64,000 nt of DNA from Anaerolineae bacterium (GCA_017303635.1 JAFLCG010000017.1:1-64000), one strand, 5' to 3'; numbered from the stretch's first letter, positions 25,549-34,856 are shown. A program made the numbers and translations. Notes: generated from the letters alone by a model not told the origin.

Positions 25549-26499
25549 ATGTTTAGCATCGTCCAAAAACGTCTGTGGTACTACATCTTCTCTCTTTCCA
25601 TCATCATCCCCGGCATCCTGGTGATTGGCTATTCGATCATCAATACCGGTCAACCCTTCCGCCTAAGCATCGACTTCGAAGGCGGCAGCATCTACGAACT
25701 CACCTATAGCGCTCCCGGCGCGACTGAAGCCAATATCCGCGAAACACTCTCACGATTCGGCGATGAATCGGTCGTCATTCAGCAACTGGGACGCCCGGAA
25801 GCCTATCGCTGGTCGGTGCGTGCCTCTTACCATGACCAGACCATATCTAATCAGATTGTAGATGCACTTGGTGAATTGGCCCCACTCGACCGCAGCAGCC
25901 TACGTATTGAAACCGTATCTGCAACCATCGGTCAGGAAGTTACACGCGCCGCTTTCCTAGCAGTACTGGTCGGCACAATCGTCGTGACCGGTTTCATCGT
26001 GCTGGCGTTCCGGCTGGTTCCAGATGCCTTCCGCTACGGCGTTTGTGCGATTATCGCCATGTTGCATGACGTATTGATAGTGGCTGCAGTGATGTCGCTC
26101 GGCGGGCTGCTCTTCCGATGGGAAGTGGATGCACTTTTCTTAACCGCCATTCTGATGGTGGTCGGTTTCTCGGTACAGGATACGATCGTCCTCTATGACC
26201 GCATCCGTGAAAACATCCCCAAGTATCTTGGCGAGCCTTATGAAACCATCGTCAACCGCAGCATTCTGGAAACTATACAGCGGACTCTAACCACACAGAT
26301 CAGCGTTTTCTTCGTGATGATCGCCATTCTGTTCTTCGGTGGCGATAGCATCAAGCAGTTCGTATTCATTTTGTTCGTCGGTCTGCTGACCGGTTCCTAT
26401 TCGTCGATCTTCATCGCCGTTCCGCTGCTGGTTTCGTGGGAACGTGGTGAATTTCCGTTTGTCTTTGCTAAAGCCAGGGTTGCACCTGCGGAAGCCTAA
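25549..26499 (+). CDS. secF: Protein translocase subunit SecF
   Basis: The 316-residue protein has an N-terminal helix, the SecF pattern LSIDFEGGSIYELTY, and a shorter periplasmic domain. The C-terminal helices include GFSVQDTIVLYDRIRENI, with the conserved Asp. It pairs with SecD in the inner membrane. The operon ends at the hairpin at 26511. Confidence 0.93.
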   Translation: MFSIVQKRLWYYIFSLSIIIPGILVIGYSIINTGQPFRLSIDFEGGSIYELTYSAPGATEANIRETLSRFGDESVVIQQLGRPEAYRWSVRASYHDQTISNQIVDALGELAPLDRSSLRIETVSATIGQEVTRAAFLAVLVGTIVVTGFIVLAFRLVPDAFRYGVCAIIAMLHDVLIVAAVMSLGGLLFRWEVDALFLTAILMVVGFSVQDTIVLYDRIRENIPKYLGEPYETIVNRSILETIQRTLTTQISVFFVMIAILFFGGDSIKQFVFILFVGLLTGSYSSIFIAVPLLVSWERGEFPFVFAKARVAPAEA

Positions 26500-26510
26500 G
26501 TCAAAACAAA

Positions 26511-26545
26511 AGAGCACCTGCAGCTGGTAATGCTGCAGGTGCTCT
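26511..26545. terminator. Strong bidirectional terminator
   Basis: A perfect 14-bp stem AGAGCACCTGCAGC/GCTGCAGGTGCTCT with a 7-base loop lies between convergent secF and histidine kinase genes. The minus-strand side continues with TTTTGTTTTG, so it is a clear terminator for the kinase operon and probably also stops secF. Confidence 0.9.
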
Positions 26546-26563
26546 TGAAGTGGTTTCGTTGAG

Positions 26564-27757
26564 CTAACGCAGCGCTATCGGCAGGGTGAAAGCAAAGGTT
26601 GAGCCCACACCCTGTTCGCTTTCAACTTCGATGACGCCACCGTGAGCTTCAATAATGTGGCGAGCAATCGCTAGACCCAAGCCGGTTCCCTGTGTAAAGC
26701 CAGCCGTATCTGCCACGCGGAAGAATTTCTCGAACAGGTGGGCTTGATTTTCTTTGCTGATACCATAGCCCGTATCCACCACAGCAATGCGTGCCATGGG
26801 ATGTTCCTCATCCCCGACCCGATTGACATTGATGGTAATCTTGCCACCTTCGCGGTTGTACTTAATGGCATTCGTCAATAGATTGAGTAATACCTGCTTG
26901 ACCTTGCCACGATCCGCATTCACAACGGCATCTTCCCCGGCCAGGTGAGCAACCACGTTCCTGGCCTGTGCCTGCGGCAAGACCACCTCAACGCTTTCCT
27001 CAATCAACTTACCAACATCAAAACGAATAAGTTCCAAGCGAGTCCGACCAGATTCAAGGCGCGCCAGATCGAGGAATTCGCTGGTCAAGCGGCTGAGGCG
27101 ATCGGTTTCGCTCTGCATCGTCTGAATGATGTCAATGCGTTTTTCGCCCGGCAGGTCAGGCCGCAAAAGCAGCACCGTACTTGCCTTCAGGGCAGCGAGC
27201 GGAGTCCGCAGCTCATGGACCATTTCTGCGATGAAGTCACTCTGCTGGAACAGCCGTGCATTCTCAATCGCAATAGCGGCTTGTCCTGCCAAAATCGTCA
27301 GGGTCGTAATATCTTCTTCTTCCCAGTGGGAACTGCCAATTTTATTGATCCCCTCTAGCACACCCGTAATCTTGCTATGAGTTTTTAACGGGACCGCCAG
27401 AATGCTGCGCGTCCGAAATTCGATGGTGTCATCTACTTTACTGTTCCAACTGGGTTCCTGCGTGACATCGTCAATGACACGCGGTTCACCATGCAGCGCA
27501 ACCCAACCAGCAATACCACTGCCCTTCGGGATAACAATCCCAGCCATATCTTTATCATGGATATTGGAAGCAATTTCAAAACGTAGATCGCCGCTAATGG
27601 GATCAATCAACATGATTGAGGCAGCCTCGGTATTGGTGAGTTCCTTGGCAGCCGAGATGATTTTTTTGAGCAGCGATTGAATATCCAGCGTGGAATTCAG
27701 TTGCTGACCGATCTCCAGCAGGCGTTCATAGCGGTTGATGATCATGGAATCGGTCAT
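26564..27757 (-). CDS. GAF-domain sensor histidine kinase
   Basis: The 397-residue protein has no membrane helix. A GAF domain (about 20-168) is followed by a HisKA dimerisation domain with phospho-acceptor His181 in MVHELRTPLAAL. The HATPase_c domain has the N-box NLLTNAIKYN, the G1 box DTGYGISKE and the G2 box GTGLGLAIARHI. It is a cytoplasmic sensor, and the GAF ligand is unknown. Its ATG overlaps the sirtuin stop (ATGA). The response regulator/ATPase gene is two genes upstream in the same operon, and is its likely partner. Confidence 0.92.
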   Translation of the reverse strand: MTDSMIINRYERLLEIGQQLNSTLDIQSLLKKIISAAKELTNTEAASIMLIDPISGDLRFEIASNIHDKDMAGIVIPKGSGIAGWVALHGEPRVIDDVTQEPSWNSKVDDTIEFRTRSILAVPLKTHSKITGVLEGINKIGSSHWEEEDITTLTILAGQAAIAIENARLFQQSDFIAEMVHELRTPLAALKASTVLLLRPDLPGEKRIDIIQTMQSETDRLSRLTSEFLDLARLESGRTRLELIRFDVGKLIEESVEVVLPQAQARNVVAHLAGEDAVVNADRGKVKQVLLNLLTNAIKYNREGGKITINVNRVGDEEHPMARIAVVDTGYGISKENQAHLFEKFFRVADTAGFTQGTGLGLAIARHIIEAHGGVIEVESEQGVGSTFAFTLPIALR

Positions 27758-28521
27758 ACAAGCGCCTCCAAACGCTCGACAATTCGGGGCAAAACCTCAG
27801 CAGCATCCCCAACAATCCGGATTTCTGCCTGGTTATCCATGTAGGTGGAATCCTTGTTGAGCATGATAATTCTAGCACCATTGCGGGCTGCCAGCATCGG
27901 TAACTCAGAGGCTGGTGCAACCTCAAGCGAGGACCCGATCACCAGCATAAGATCAGCTTTACGACAATAATCTTTTGCGTTCAGGAATTCCTGTACAGGA
28001 AGTTGCTCCCCGAAAAGAATCACATTGGGTTTTAGTACACTGCCACAATGCGAACAATGCGGTACCTGACGGTCTTCTAAAAACTGGCGAATAATTGGTT
28101 CAGCCGGATAGATCTTAAAACAATGAATACAGGTTGCCTGCCGCATGTGACCGTGTAATTCAAACACTGTTTGGCTACCGGCCCTGGTATGCAACATATC
28201 AATGTTTTGAGTAACGACTGCCTTGAGTCGATGATCCGCTTCCAACCGGGCTAAACTATCATGGGCTGAGTTGGGGAACGCCGCAAAAGTTAACTTCGCC
28301 AGTGGATAAATCCAGTCATAAAAAGCCTGGGGATCGTGCCGGAACCCGTAAATACTGGCAACCTTAAGAGGATCGGCATTTTCCCATAGGCCAGTAGATC
28401 GGCTGCGAAAATCAGGAATACCAGAAGGGGTACTGATACCAGCGCCCGTAAAGGCAACAATAAACTGCGCTTCATTTATCAGCGCGGCAGCCCGTTCGAT
28501 TAAGCTGCTCACCTCATCCAT
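27754..28521 (-). CDS. cobB: Sir2-family NAD-dependent protein deacylase
   Basis: The 255-residue protein has the NAD-binding GAGISTPSGIPDFRS, the catalytic region QNIDMLHTRAGS with HGH, and a Zn-binding C-x2-C (CIHC) and C-x2-C (CSHC) pair. These are complete sirtuin hallmarks. It removes acyl groups from lysines with NAD as co-substrate. It lies between a response-regulator/ATPase gene (5-base gap) and a histidine kinase gene (4-base overlap). The tight linkage suggests that deacylation is tied to this signalling pair, which is inference. Confidence 0.93.
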   Translation of the reverse strand: MDEVSSLIERAAALINEAQFIVAFTGAGISTPSGIPDFRSRSTGLWENADPLKVASIYGFRHDPQAFYDWIYPLAKLTFAAFPNSAHDSLARLEADHRLKAVVTQNIDMLHTRAGSQTVFELHGHMRQATCIHCFKIYPAEPIIRQFLEDRQVPHCSHCGSVLKPNVILFGEQLPVQEFLNAKDYCRKADLMLVIGSSLEVAPASELPMLAARNGARIIMLNKDSTYMDNQAEIRIVGDAAEVLPRIVERLEALV

Positions 28522-28526
28522 GAGGC

Positions 28527-29687
28527 TTAGCCCGGATTCGCTGCGCGGATCTGTTGGTTCATATCTTCAGCCAGCTTGACAAACTGGGTAGAGATGACGG
28601 CATTCGGCTGATGAGTCACGATGGGCATCGCGGCCCGCATTGATTGGAAGAGGTGGTCATGGGCAGCAGAGAAAATTGCCCGCAGTTCCTTACCCAGCAA
28701 CTGCTCGACTTCATGCCAGGGTGTTTGGATATTAGATTGCGCCCGATTGACTACCACAATATGTGTGCGGTTATTGCCACTAGCATCGAGGTCAGGCAGC
28801 ATCTCCCGCGCCATCGAAAGTGCGACGGGATTAGGCTCTACCACCAATATTACGAAGTCCATCTCACGCTGAAGTCGACTGGAATTCGCATTCAGGCCTG
28901 GGCCAAGATCAAAGATCACAGGACGCCCCATCATTCGAAGCGCGCGGATAATCCCAACTGCTGAATCAATCGGGTAGTTAAGGAGCGCTTCTTTGGTGCG
29001 CGTAGAACAAGCCAACGCCCGTAAGCCTGTCTGGTGGTTAATGAGGTCAGTGTCGATGGTCGGGGGCCGAATATCGGCGGTCGGTTTACTCAGGACATTG
29101 GCCATACCCGTGTTATTGGGAAAACCGAGCATGTGGCCGAGGTTGCCAGCGCCAAGACGGAAATCAGCGACAATCGAATTTTGACCGGCCAATACAAACG
29201 CGGCTGCGAGGTTGAGAGCCAACGTGGTCGTACCTACCCCACCCTTGGCGCCAATCACCCCGATACTAATGCCTTTTGGAGCATCGCCCCGACGCGGACC
29301 ATTCGGAATAGCAGCACCACTGCGGGCTAGAATATTCTTGACTCGAGACGCCAATTCTGCGGGATGCGTGGGTTTGGTCAAGTAATCATCCGCACCAGCT
29401 TCAAACCCGGCCACTTTGTCGTCCACCAGAGTCTTGGCCGTGAACATGATGATAGGAATAGCTTTTGTATCCGGGTTGGCACGTAAGCGGCGGCACACTT
29501 CGTAACCATCCATGTCCGGCATCATCACGTCAAGAATGATGAGGCTGGGGTTTTCGCTCGTCGCCTTGGCCAATGCCTGATTACCGGCGCTGGCCGCGAT
29601 GACCTCATAACCCTGCCGCTGGAGCATCAGACCGATCAGCTTCAGGCTATCAATATCATCATCAACAATCAGAATTTTGTTGGACAT
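28527..29687 (-). CDS. Response regulator fused to CpaE/MinD-like ATPase
   Basis: From the ATG at 29687 the protein has 386 residues; a GTG at 29693 is an alternative. Residues 1-120 form a receiver domain with the acidic pair DDD near 9-11, phospho-acceptor Asp53 in LIILDVMMPDMDGYEV, and Lys in FTAKTL. From about residue 148 a MinD/ParA-type ATPase follows with the deviant Walker A GAKGGVGTTTLALNLA. A later segment is FDLGPGLN. The fusion matches CpaE-like proteins, which place pilus or secretion machines at cell sites. No pilus genes are in the window. Confidence 0.9.
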   Translation of the reverse strand: MSNKILIVDDDIDSLKLIGLMLQRQGYEVIAASAGNQALAKATSENPSLIILDVMMPDMDGYEVCRRLRANPDTKAIPIIMFTAKTLVDDKVAGFEAGADDYLTKPTHPAELASRVKNILARSGAAIPNGPRRGDAPKGISIGVIGAKGGVGTTTLALNLAAAFVLAGQNSIVADFRLGAGNLGHMLGFPNNTGMANVLSKPTADIRPPTIDTDLINHQTGLRALACSTRTKEALLNYPIDSAVGIIRALRMMGRPVIFDLGPGLNANSSRLQREMDFVILVVEPNPVALSMAREMLPDLDASGNNRTHIVVVNRAQSNIQTPWHEVEQLLGKELRAIFSAAHDHLFQSMRAAMPIVTHQPNAVISTQFVKLAEDMNQQIRAANPG

Positions 29688-29782
29688 AGTCACATCAGTG
29701 TGCGGTAGTAAAGATTACAAGCTCAGTCTAGCATGAAAGAATCCCCCCCGCAACCAAGGCACATGAATTTTTCGTGCAGGTC

Positions 29783-29812
29783 TTGACACCCGATTCAGGG
29801 CTATGTTAGTGT
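29783..29812 (+). promoter_or_regulatory. Promoter of the T-box leader
   Basis: A perfect -35 TTGACA (29783-29788) is followed after 18 bases by TAGTGT (29807-29812), with an extended-10 TG at 29804-29805. Transcription should begin near 29819. The stretch from 29694 to 29782 shows no gene. Confidence 0.6.
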
Positions 29813-29818
29813 TAAACG

Positions 29819-30097
29819 CAAGCGGGCAAATGGAAAATTTGTCCTTCATACAACCACTGACAGAGATGGGAATAGTAGGCAATTCGTCCCACGCCAGAGA
29901 GTACGGGCCATCGGCTGCAAGCCCGTTCGTGCGAGTTTTGCTGAATGTCATCCCGGAGTCGCCCGGCTGAAACCAGAGTAAGCAGGGACGGGTACGCCCG
30001 TTATTGCGATTGAGCGCTCGGCATGAAGCCGGGAAGCAGGGTGGTACCACGGAAGGAAACCCTTTCGTCCTTGTCATACAGGACGAAAGGGTTTTTT
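29819..30097 (+). ncRNA. T-box riboswitch, specifier GUC (valine)
   Basis: All hallmarks are visible. Stem I has AGTA (29874-29877) opposite the specifier loop, the AGAGAG motif (29896-29901) and a distal stem ACGGGC/GCCCGT. The helix GCAA/TTGC closes the top of the specifier loop and TGGGA (29867-29871) with TCCCG closes the bottom. The specifier triplet GTC at 29947-29949 is followed by the conserved purine A. The T-box sequence AGGGTGGTACCACGGA lies at 30038-30053. The terminator AACCCTTTCGTCC/GGACGAAAGGGTT (30058-30093) ends in a T-run. Uncharged tRNA-Val should stabilise the antiterminator and turn on the methyltransferase-valS operon. Confidence 0.95.
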
Positions 30098-30125
30098 ATT
30101 GGTAGCCTGGAAGTGAGCAAGCGTG

Positions 30126-30902
30126 ATGAGCATCAGCAACGATACAACCGAGTTCTACGACTCAATCGCCGCGTTCTATCCTTACTTTTACCGTGACTGG
30201 GAAACCCAGTTGCAGCGCGAAGGTCTGGGACTGCGAACGATCTTCCGTAACCGGGGGGTTCTACGTGTCCTAGATGCGGCCTGTGGAGCCGGAACGCAGG
30301 CTGTTCCACTGGCGCAACTAGGTTTTGAGGTAGATGCTGTCGATCCTAGCCCTGGTATGCTTCGTAAAGCGTTTGAGACGGCTGACGAGTATAAGGTACG
30401 TGATCGCATTCGATTCCACCGGGCTGATTTCGACTATCTGCCAGAAGTCGTGAAGCCACCATTTGATGCCGTCGTGTGTAAAGGCAACTCACTGCCTCAT
30501 TTACTCACTGATGCCGAAATCGAAACCGCGATTTTGACCTTCTACAGTCTATTGCGTCCGGGTGGAACACTCGTCATTGGAATGCGCGACTTTGCGCCAT
30601 TTATGGAAGACCGCCCGCACTTTATACCTGGCATCGCCCATGAGAACGAAGATGGCAGTGAGTTCATCACTTTCGATTTATGGGAATGGGAGGATGGCCC
30701 ACCCGTCATTGCTACCCAAAATCTGTTCATTGTTCAGGGAAAAGCAGGCCGTTACGAGACGATCAAACGGCAGGTGAAATTCAGGCCCCTTTCGACGGAT
30801 GAGGTCAAGGTGGTGCTATCTGAAATGGGATTTGAGGATGTGACCGATCAACCGGACCGATGGGAACGGGTATTGGTGGCACGACGGCCCCTAGGGAAAT
30901 AA
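30126..30902 (+). CDS. Class I SAM-dependent methyltransferase
   Basis: The 258-residue protein (GTG at 30123 is an alternative start) has the SAM-binding motif VLDAACGAGTQAVPLA, then EVDAVDPSPGMLRKA and FDAVVCKGNSLPHL, and RPGGTLVIGMRD after the core. The methylated substrate is unknown. It starts 28 bases after the T-box terminator, before valS, so it must share the valine-responsive control. That is unusual for a methyltransferase and may point to a role linked to tRNA, translation or valine metabolism, although simple operon hitch-hiking is possible. Confidence 0.85.
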   Translation: MSISNDTTEFYDSIAAFYPYFYRDWETQLQREGLGLRTIFRNRGVLRVLDAACGAGTQAVPLAQLGFEVDAVDPSPGMLRKAFETADEYKVRDRIRFHRADFDYLPEVVKPPFDAVVCKGNSLPHLLTDAEIETAILTFYSLLRPGGTLVIGMRDFAPFMEDRPHFIPGIAHENEDGSEFITFDLWEWEDGPPVIATQNLFIVQGKAGRYETIKRQVKFRPLSTDEVKVVLSEMGFEDVTDQPDRWERVLVARRPLGK

Positions 30903-30909
30903 ATGGATT

Positions 30910-30938
30910 GGGCGTACTACCACACGCCCCTACGCAAG
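30910..30938. repeat. Short palindrome with GCCCCTACGCAAG tail
   Basis: GGGCGT/ACGCCC with an 8-base loop lies between the methyltransferase stop and the valS start. It is followed by CCTACGCAAGAA, the same 12 bases found at 9045-9056 in the candidate MITE. It looks like a fragment of the same repeat family. Confidence 0.45.
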
Positions 30939-30950
30939 AAGGATTACACG

Positions 30951-33581
30951 ATGACTGAAGCCAAGTCCATGCCAAAGAACTTTAACTTTGCGGAGGCTGA
31001 GCCGCGCCTGTATCAGACATGGGAGGACAGTGGAGTCTTCAAGCCTGAAGTTGCCCCGTCAGACGCTGAACCGTATGTGATCAGTATGCCGCCGCCCAAT
31101 GTGACCGGCGCGCTGCATAACGGTCATGCACTGTTCGTTTCACTGGAAGACCTGATGATCCGGTATGAACGGATGCGTGGCAAAGCAGCACTCTGGGTGC
31201 CGGGCACTGACCATGCTGGTATTGCCACCCAGCTTCAAGTGGAAAAAATGCTTCGCGAAGAAGGCACCAGTCGCCAGGCAATTGGGCGAGAAGAGTTCTT
31301 AGCGCGAACATGGGCCTGGAAAGAGAAATATGGCGGCACCATCACCCGCCAGTTGCGGCGCTTGGGAGCCAGCTGCGATTGGAGCCGCGAGCGCTTCACG
31401 CTGGATGAAGGTCTTTCAAAGGCGGTTCAGGAAGTTTTCTGCCGCCTATATGAACAAGGACTAATCTACCGGGGGCCGCGGCTGGTCAACTGGAGCCCAG
31501 GTTTACAAACGGCTGTCTCCGACCTGGAAGTGGAGCGCGAGGAAGAACAGGGCAAACTCTACTACTTCAAGTATCCGGTCGAAGGGGGCGACTTCATCCC
31601 TGTAGCAACCACACGTCCGGAGACCATTCTGGGGGATACCGCTGTGTGCGTCCATCCAGAGGATGAACGATATAAACATTTGATTGGCAAGACAGCACTG
31701 GTACCCATGCTCAATCGCCGCATCCCCGTGATCGCCGATGATTACGTAGATCGTGAATTCGGCACCGGAGCGCTCAAAATCACTCCGGCGCACGATTTTA
31801 ACGACTACGAACTGGGCAAAAAACATAATCTCGAGATCATCAATGTGATGAACCGGGATGCGACCATGAATGAAGCTGCTGGGCCCTATGCCGGATTGGA
31901 TCGTTTTGCCTGCCGCGAAAAACTTTGGAACGATATGGAAGCGGCTGGCATGACCCTTAAGGTAGCGGAGCATACCTACATTGTGCCACGCAGCCAGCGT
32001 GGGGGCGAAGTCATCGAGCCGCTGGTCAGCACCCAGTGGTTCCTGAAAATACAACCACTGGCAGAGAAAGCGCTAGCGGCTGTGCGTGACGGTCGGATTC
32101 AGATTGTGCCGGAACGCTTCGAGAAGATTTACAATCACTGGTTGGAAAATATTGAGGACTGGTGTGTGAGCCGCCAGCTCTGGTGGGGACACCGTATTCC
32201 TGCATGGTATGGACCCAAAGGTGAGGTCTATGTGGGACGAACAGCTCCCAGTGGAGCCGGTTGGACGCCCGAAGAGGACGTACTGGATACGTGGTTCAGC
32301 AGCGGCCTCTGGCCCTTCAGCACGCTCGGGTGGCCGGAGCAAACGCCCGATCTGAAGCGCTTCTACCCCACCCACATGATGGAGACCGGCTACGATATCT
32401 TGTTCTTCTGGGTCGCCCGGATGATCATGATGGGGCTTTGGTTCACTGATGAAGCACCGTTCAAGACCGTTTATCTGCACGGGCTGATCCGAGACAAGTT
32501 CGGGCGTAAGATCAGCAAGACGCTCGGCAACGCCATTGATCCCCTGGAACTCATCGAGAAGTACGGAGCCGACCCGCTGCGATTTACCCTGCTGACCAGC
32601 GGCACGCCTGGTAATGACATCAACCTAGATGAAGACCGGGTAGAAGCGAATTGGAAATTCGTCAACAAAATCTGGCAAATGAGCAGCTTTGTCATCAGTA
32701 ATCTGGAAGGGGATTTGCCGACTGGACTCCCTCCAGCAGCAGAACTGGACCTGCCGTCCAAGTGGATCCTGAGCCGACTGAATAAGTTGGTTGCGAACGT
32801 ACAGCACCTGTTCGATATTCATCAGTACGGTGAAGGCGGGCGCAACACCTATGAATTCCTGTGGAGTGAGTTCGCAGATTGGTATGTGGAGATCAGTAAG
32901 GCCGCGCTGTATGGCGATGATGCTGATGCCAAAGAGCGCACACGGCGTGTGCTGCTGCATGTCATTCAAACTGGACTAAAGCTACTGCATCCGTTCATGC
33001 CGTTTGTAACCGAGGAAATCTGGAGCTACCTGCCGGCCCAAGCCAAGCCAAAGCCACTCATCATCAGCGACTGGCCCGTCAGTGAATCGGCTTATGTAGA
33101 CGAAAACGCCGAAAATGCCATGAATGTGCTAATTGATCTGGTGCGTGGCATCCGCAACGTCCGCGCTGAGTACAATGTGGATCCAAGTCGGAGAATCGCC
33201 ACCGTCTTCGCACCGGGTTCGCAGCGTAACAATCTGGATGCGTACCGCTTCTTGTTCGCCCGACTTTGCAATATCAATGAAGTCACCCTGTTGGCGGCAG
33301 GCGCACCCGCACCCGATCAAGCCGCAGCGGTTGTAGTCAACGATGTGACGGCCTATCTGCCATTAGCGGGTCTGGTCGATACTGCCGCCGAGTGTGACCG
33401 CCTGACCAAAGAAGGTGCGAAGCTGGCAGAGCAAATCGCCAAATCGCAAGCCATGCTGGGCAATGAGCAGTTCGTCAGCCGCGCCCGCCCAGATGTGGTC
33501 GAGCGCGAACGGCAGAAGCTGTCGGACTTGCAAGCCAGCGCTGCACAGATCGCTGAGCGGCTCAAGGCATTGTGTGGATGA
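30951..33581 (+). CDS. valS: Valine--tRNA ligase
   Basis: The ATG at 30951 (AAGAAGGATTACACG upstream) gives 876 residues; a frame reaching back to 30903 is rejected. Class I motifs are PPPNVTGALHNGHA (HIGH variant HNGH at 56-59) and KISKT at about 520 (KMSKS variant). WVPGTDHAGIATQ and FWVARMIMMG are ValRS signatures. The editing domain contains VATTRPETILGDTAVCVHPED, and the C-terminus is a ValRS-type coiled coil. Control by the upstream T-box with a valine specifier agrees with this identity. Confidence 0.97.
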   Translation: MTEAKSMPKNFNFAEAEPRLYQTWEDSGVFKPEVAPSDAEPYVISMPPPNVTGALHNGHALFVSLEDLMIRYERMRGKAALWVPGTDHAGIATQLQVEKMLREEGTSRQAIGREEFLARTWAWKEKYGGTITRQLRRLGASCDWSRERFTLDEGLSKAVQEVFCRLYEQGLIYRGPRLVNWSPGLQTAVSDLEVEREEEQGKLYYFKYPVEGGDFIPVATTRPETILGDTAVCVHPEDERYKHLIGKTALVPMLNRRIPVIADDYVDREFGTGALKITPAHDFNDYELGKKHNLEIINVMNRDATMNEAAGPYAGLDRFACREKLWNDMEAAGMTLKVAEHTYIVPRSQRGGEVIEPLVSTQWFLKIQPLAEKALAAVRDGRIQIVPERFEKIYNHWLENIEDWCVSRQLWWGHRIPAWYGPKGEVYVGRTAPSGAGWTPEEDVLDTWFSSGLWPFSTLGWPEQTPDLKRFYPTHMMETGYDILFFWVARMIMMGLWFTDEAPFKTVYLHGLIRDKFGRKISKTLGNAIDPLELIEKYGADPLRFTLLTSGTPGNDINLDEDRVEANWKFVNKIWQMSSFVISNLEGDLPTGLPPAAELDLPSKWILSRLNKLVANVQHLFDIHQYGEGGRNTYEFLWSEFADWYVEISKAALYGDDADAKERTRRVLLHVIQTGLKLLHPFMPFVTEEIWSYLPAQAKPKPLIISDWPVSESAYVDENAENAMNVLIDLVRGIRNVRAEYNVDPSRRIATVFAPGSQRNNLDAYRFLFARLCNINEVTLLAAGAPAPDQAAAVVVNDVTAYLPLAGLVDTAAECDRLTKEGAKLAEQIAKSQAMLGNEQFVSRARPDVVERERQKLSDLQASAAQIAERLKALCG

Positions 33582-33700
33582 TGGTTTGTAGCTAATAGCT
33601 GATGGCTCATAGACAGAGGCACGATACAAGAAAGACAGGCAGGCGCATAGCCACAGCCGTGCGCTCACCCGTGTTTCGTCCATAACGCTTCAACAAAAAA

Positions 33701-33730
33701 CCGGAACACGCCTCAGAATGTTCCGGTTTT
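33701..33730. terminator. Bidirectional terminator, CGGAACA/TGTTCCG family
   Basis: CCGGAACA/TGTTCCGG (8 bp, 10-base loop) is followed by TTTT on the plus strand and flanked by AAAAAA on the other side, so it works both ways. It lies between the convergent valS and SPFH genes. Confidence 0.8.
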
Positions 33731-33754
33731 GATTCAATTACACATCGACAAGCT

Positions 33755-34837
33755 TTACCCCATCGACTTCAGGCGTTCTTCCCACTTGGCAACCAGACGG
33801 TTATAGGTCGCTTCAGAGATTTCACCCTTCGACAGCTTGGCGTCCAAGCCATCGATCAGCGCCATGATCTCCTCTTTAGTTTGAGGATTATCGTTGGCAG
33901 GCGCAGCCGGGGCTTGATTACCACCACCTGCCTGATTTTGCATCATCTGCATCATCATCTGCTGCATCATCATCTGCTGCTGCTGCATCTGCTGTTGCAT
34001 CGCAGCTGCGTCCGGGTTGAGGGCTGCACCCAATGACTGCCCTACCCCAAAACCTACTCCGGCCCCAGCCAAGGCACCACCCATACCCGGGTTAGCGGCA
34101 GCAGTCTGAGCGATATTGAGGCGCTGCACCCGCTCCCAAATATCCAGGCTGACATAATTGCGGAGTTGATCCAGCGGTACATCCTTCGCGGTGAAGGGGT
34201 TCGATTCAAAAGCTTTAATCCGCAAGCCCAACTGAGCAAATTTATCGTTCAGCTTGACCAGCATACCGCCTTCAAGATCACTGAGCAGCTTGTTCGCATC
34301 GGGGACACTCTGTGCGCCAGAAGTCGCCAGCAGTGAGGCCAATTCCCCCAGCAAAGCCGCCTGAATCCGGTCGCGGATGTCGTCGACTGATAACATCGAC
34401 CGACCAACGGCATACTGCTTGACAAACAGCATGGGGTCATCGACACCAATATCAATCACACCATGCGTAATCAGCAGCACCACACCGAGACCCTTGCCGG
34501 GGGTCTCCATCACAATCGGCGTGCTGGTTCCCCAGCGCACCTGCGGCATGTCCTTTAGGTTGACAAAATAGAGGTCAGCCGTGAACGGCGTCCGTCCACT
34601 GGTAGCCAACCCAATCAGGCCAGAGAGAATCGGCAGGTTAGCCGTTGAGAGCGTATGCCGCCCAGTCCCGAGGACATCCAGCGCCTGCCCACCGCGCACA
34701 AACACGGCGGACTGGCTTTCGCCTACGATGACCTGTGACCCCATTCGCCAGTCACCGCTGCCCTCCTGCGGTTCCCGGTATGCGAATTCTTCTATCCCTA
34801 CGTTAGTATGATCGACTACGTCAATAATGCGCGGCAT
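33755..34837 (-). CDS. SPFH-domain protein with C-terminal SHOCT-like motif
   Basis: The 360-residue protein has an N-terminal SPFH (stomatin/band 7-like, virion-core type) region with QVIVGESQSAVFVRGGQAL and FTADLYFVNLKDMPQVRWGT. A helical part follows, then a Gly/Ala-rich and Met/Gln-rich linker (several QQQ and MMQQ runs near 280-305). The C-terminal SHOCT-like helix pair is EEIMALIDGLDAKLSKGEIS. There is no membrane helix. Relatives form membrane-associated scaffolds, often in stress-response clusters. AAGGA precedes the ATG. It ends a four-gene minus-strand run with DUF2207 and Zn-ribbon membrane proteins. Confidence 0.82.
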   Translation of the reverse strand: MPRIIDVVDHTNVGIEEFAYREPQEGSGDWRMGSQVIVGESQSAVFVRGGQALDVLGTGRHTLSTANLPILSGLIGLATSGRTPFTADLYFVNLKDMPQVRWGTSTPIVMETPGKGLGVVLLITHGVIDIGVDDPMLFVKQYAVGRSMLSVDDIRDRIQAALLGELASLLATSGAQSVPDANKLLSDLEGGMLVKLNDKFAQLGLRIKAFESNPFTAKDVPLDQLRNYVSLDIWERVQRLNIAQTAAANPGMGGALAGAGVGFGVGQSLGAALNPDAAAMQQQMQQQQMMMQQMMMQMMQNQAGGGNQAPAAPANDNPQTKEEIMALIDGLDAKLSKGEISEATYNRLVAKWEERLKSMG

Positions 34838-34856
34838 GAGTTCTTATCCTTCCGGC

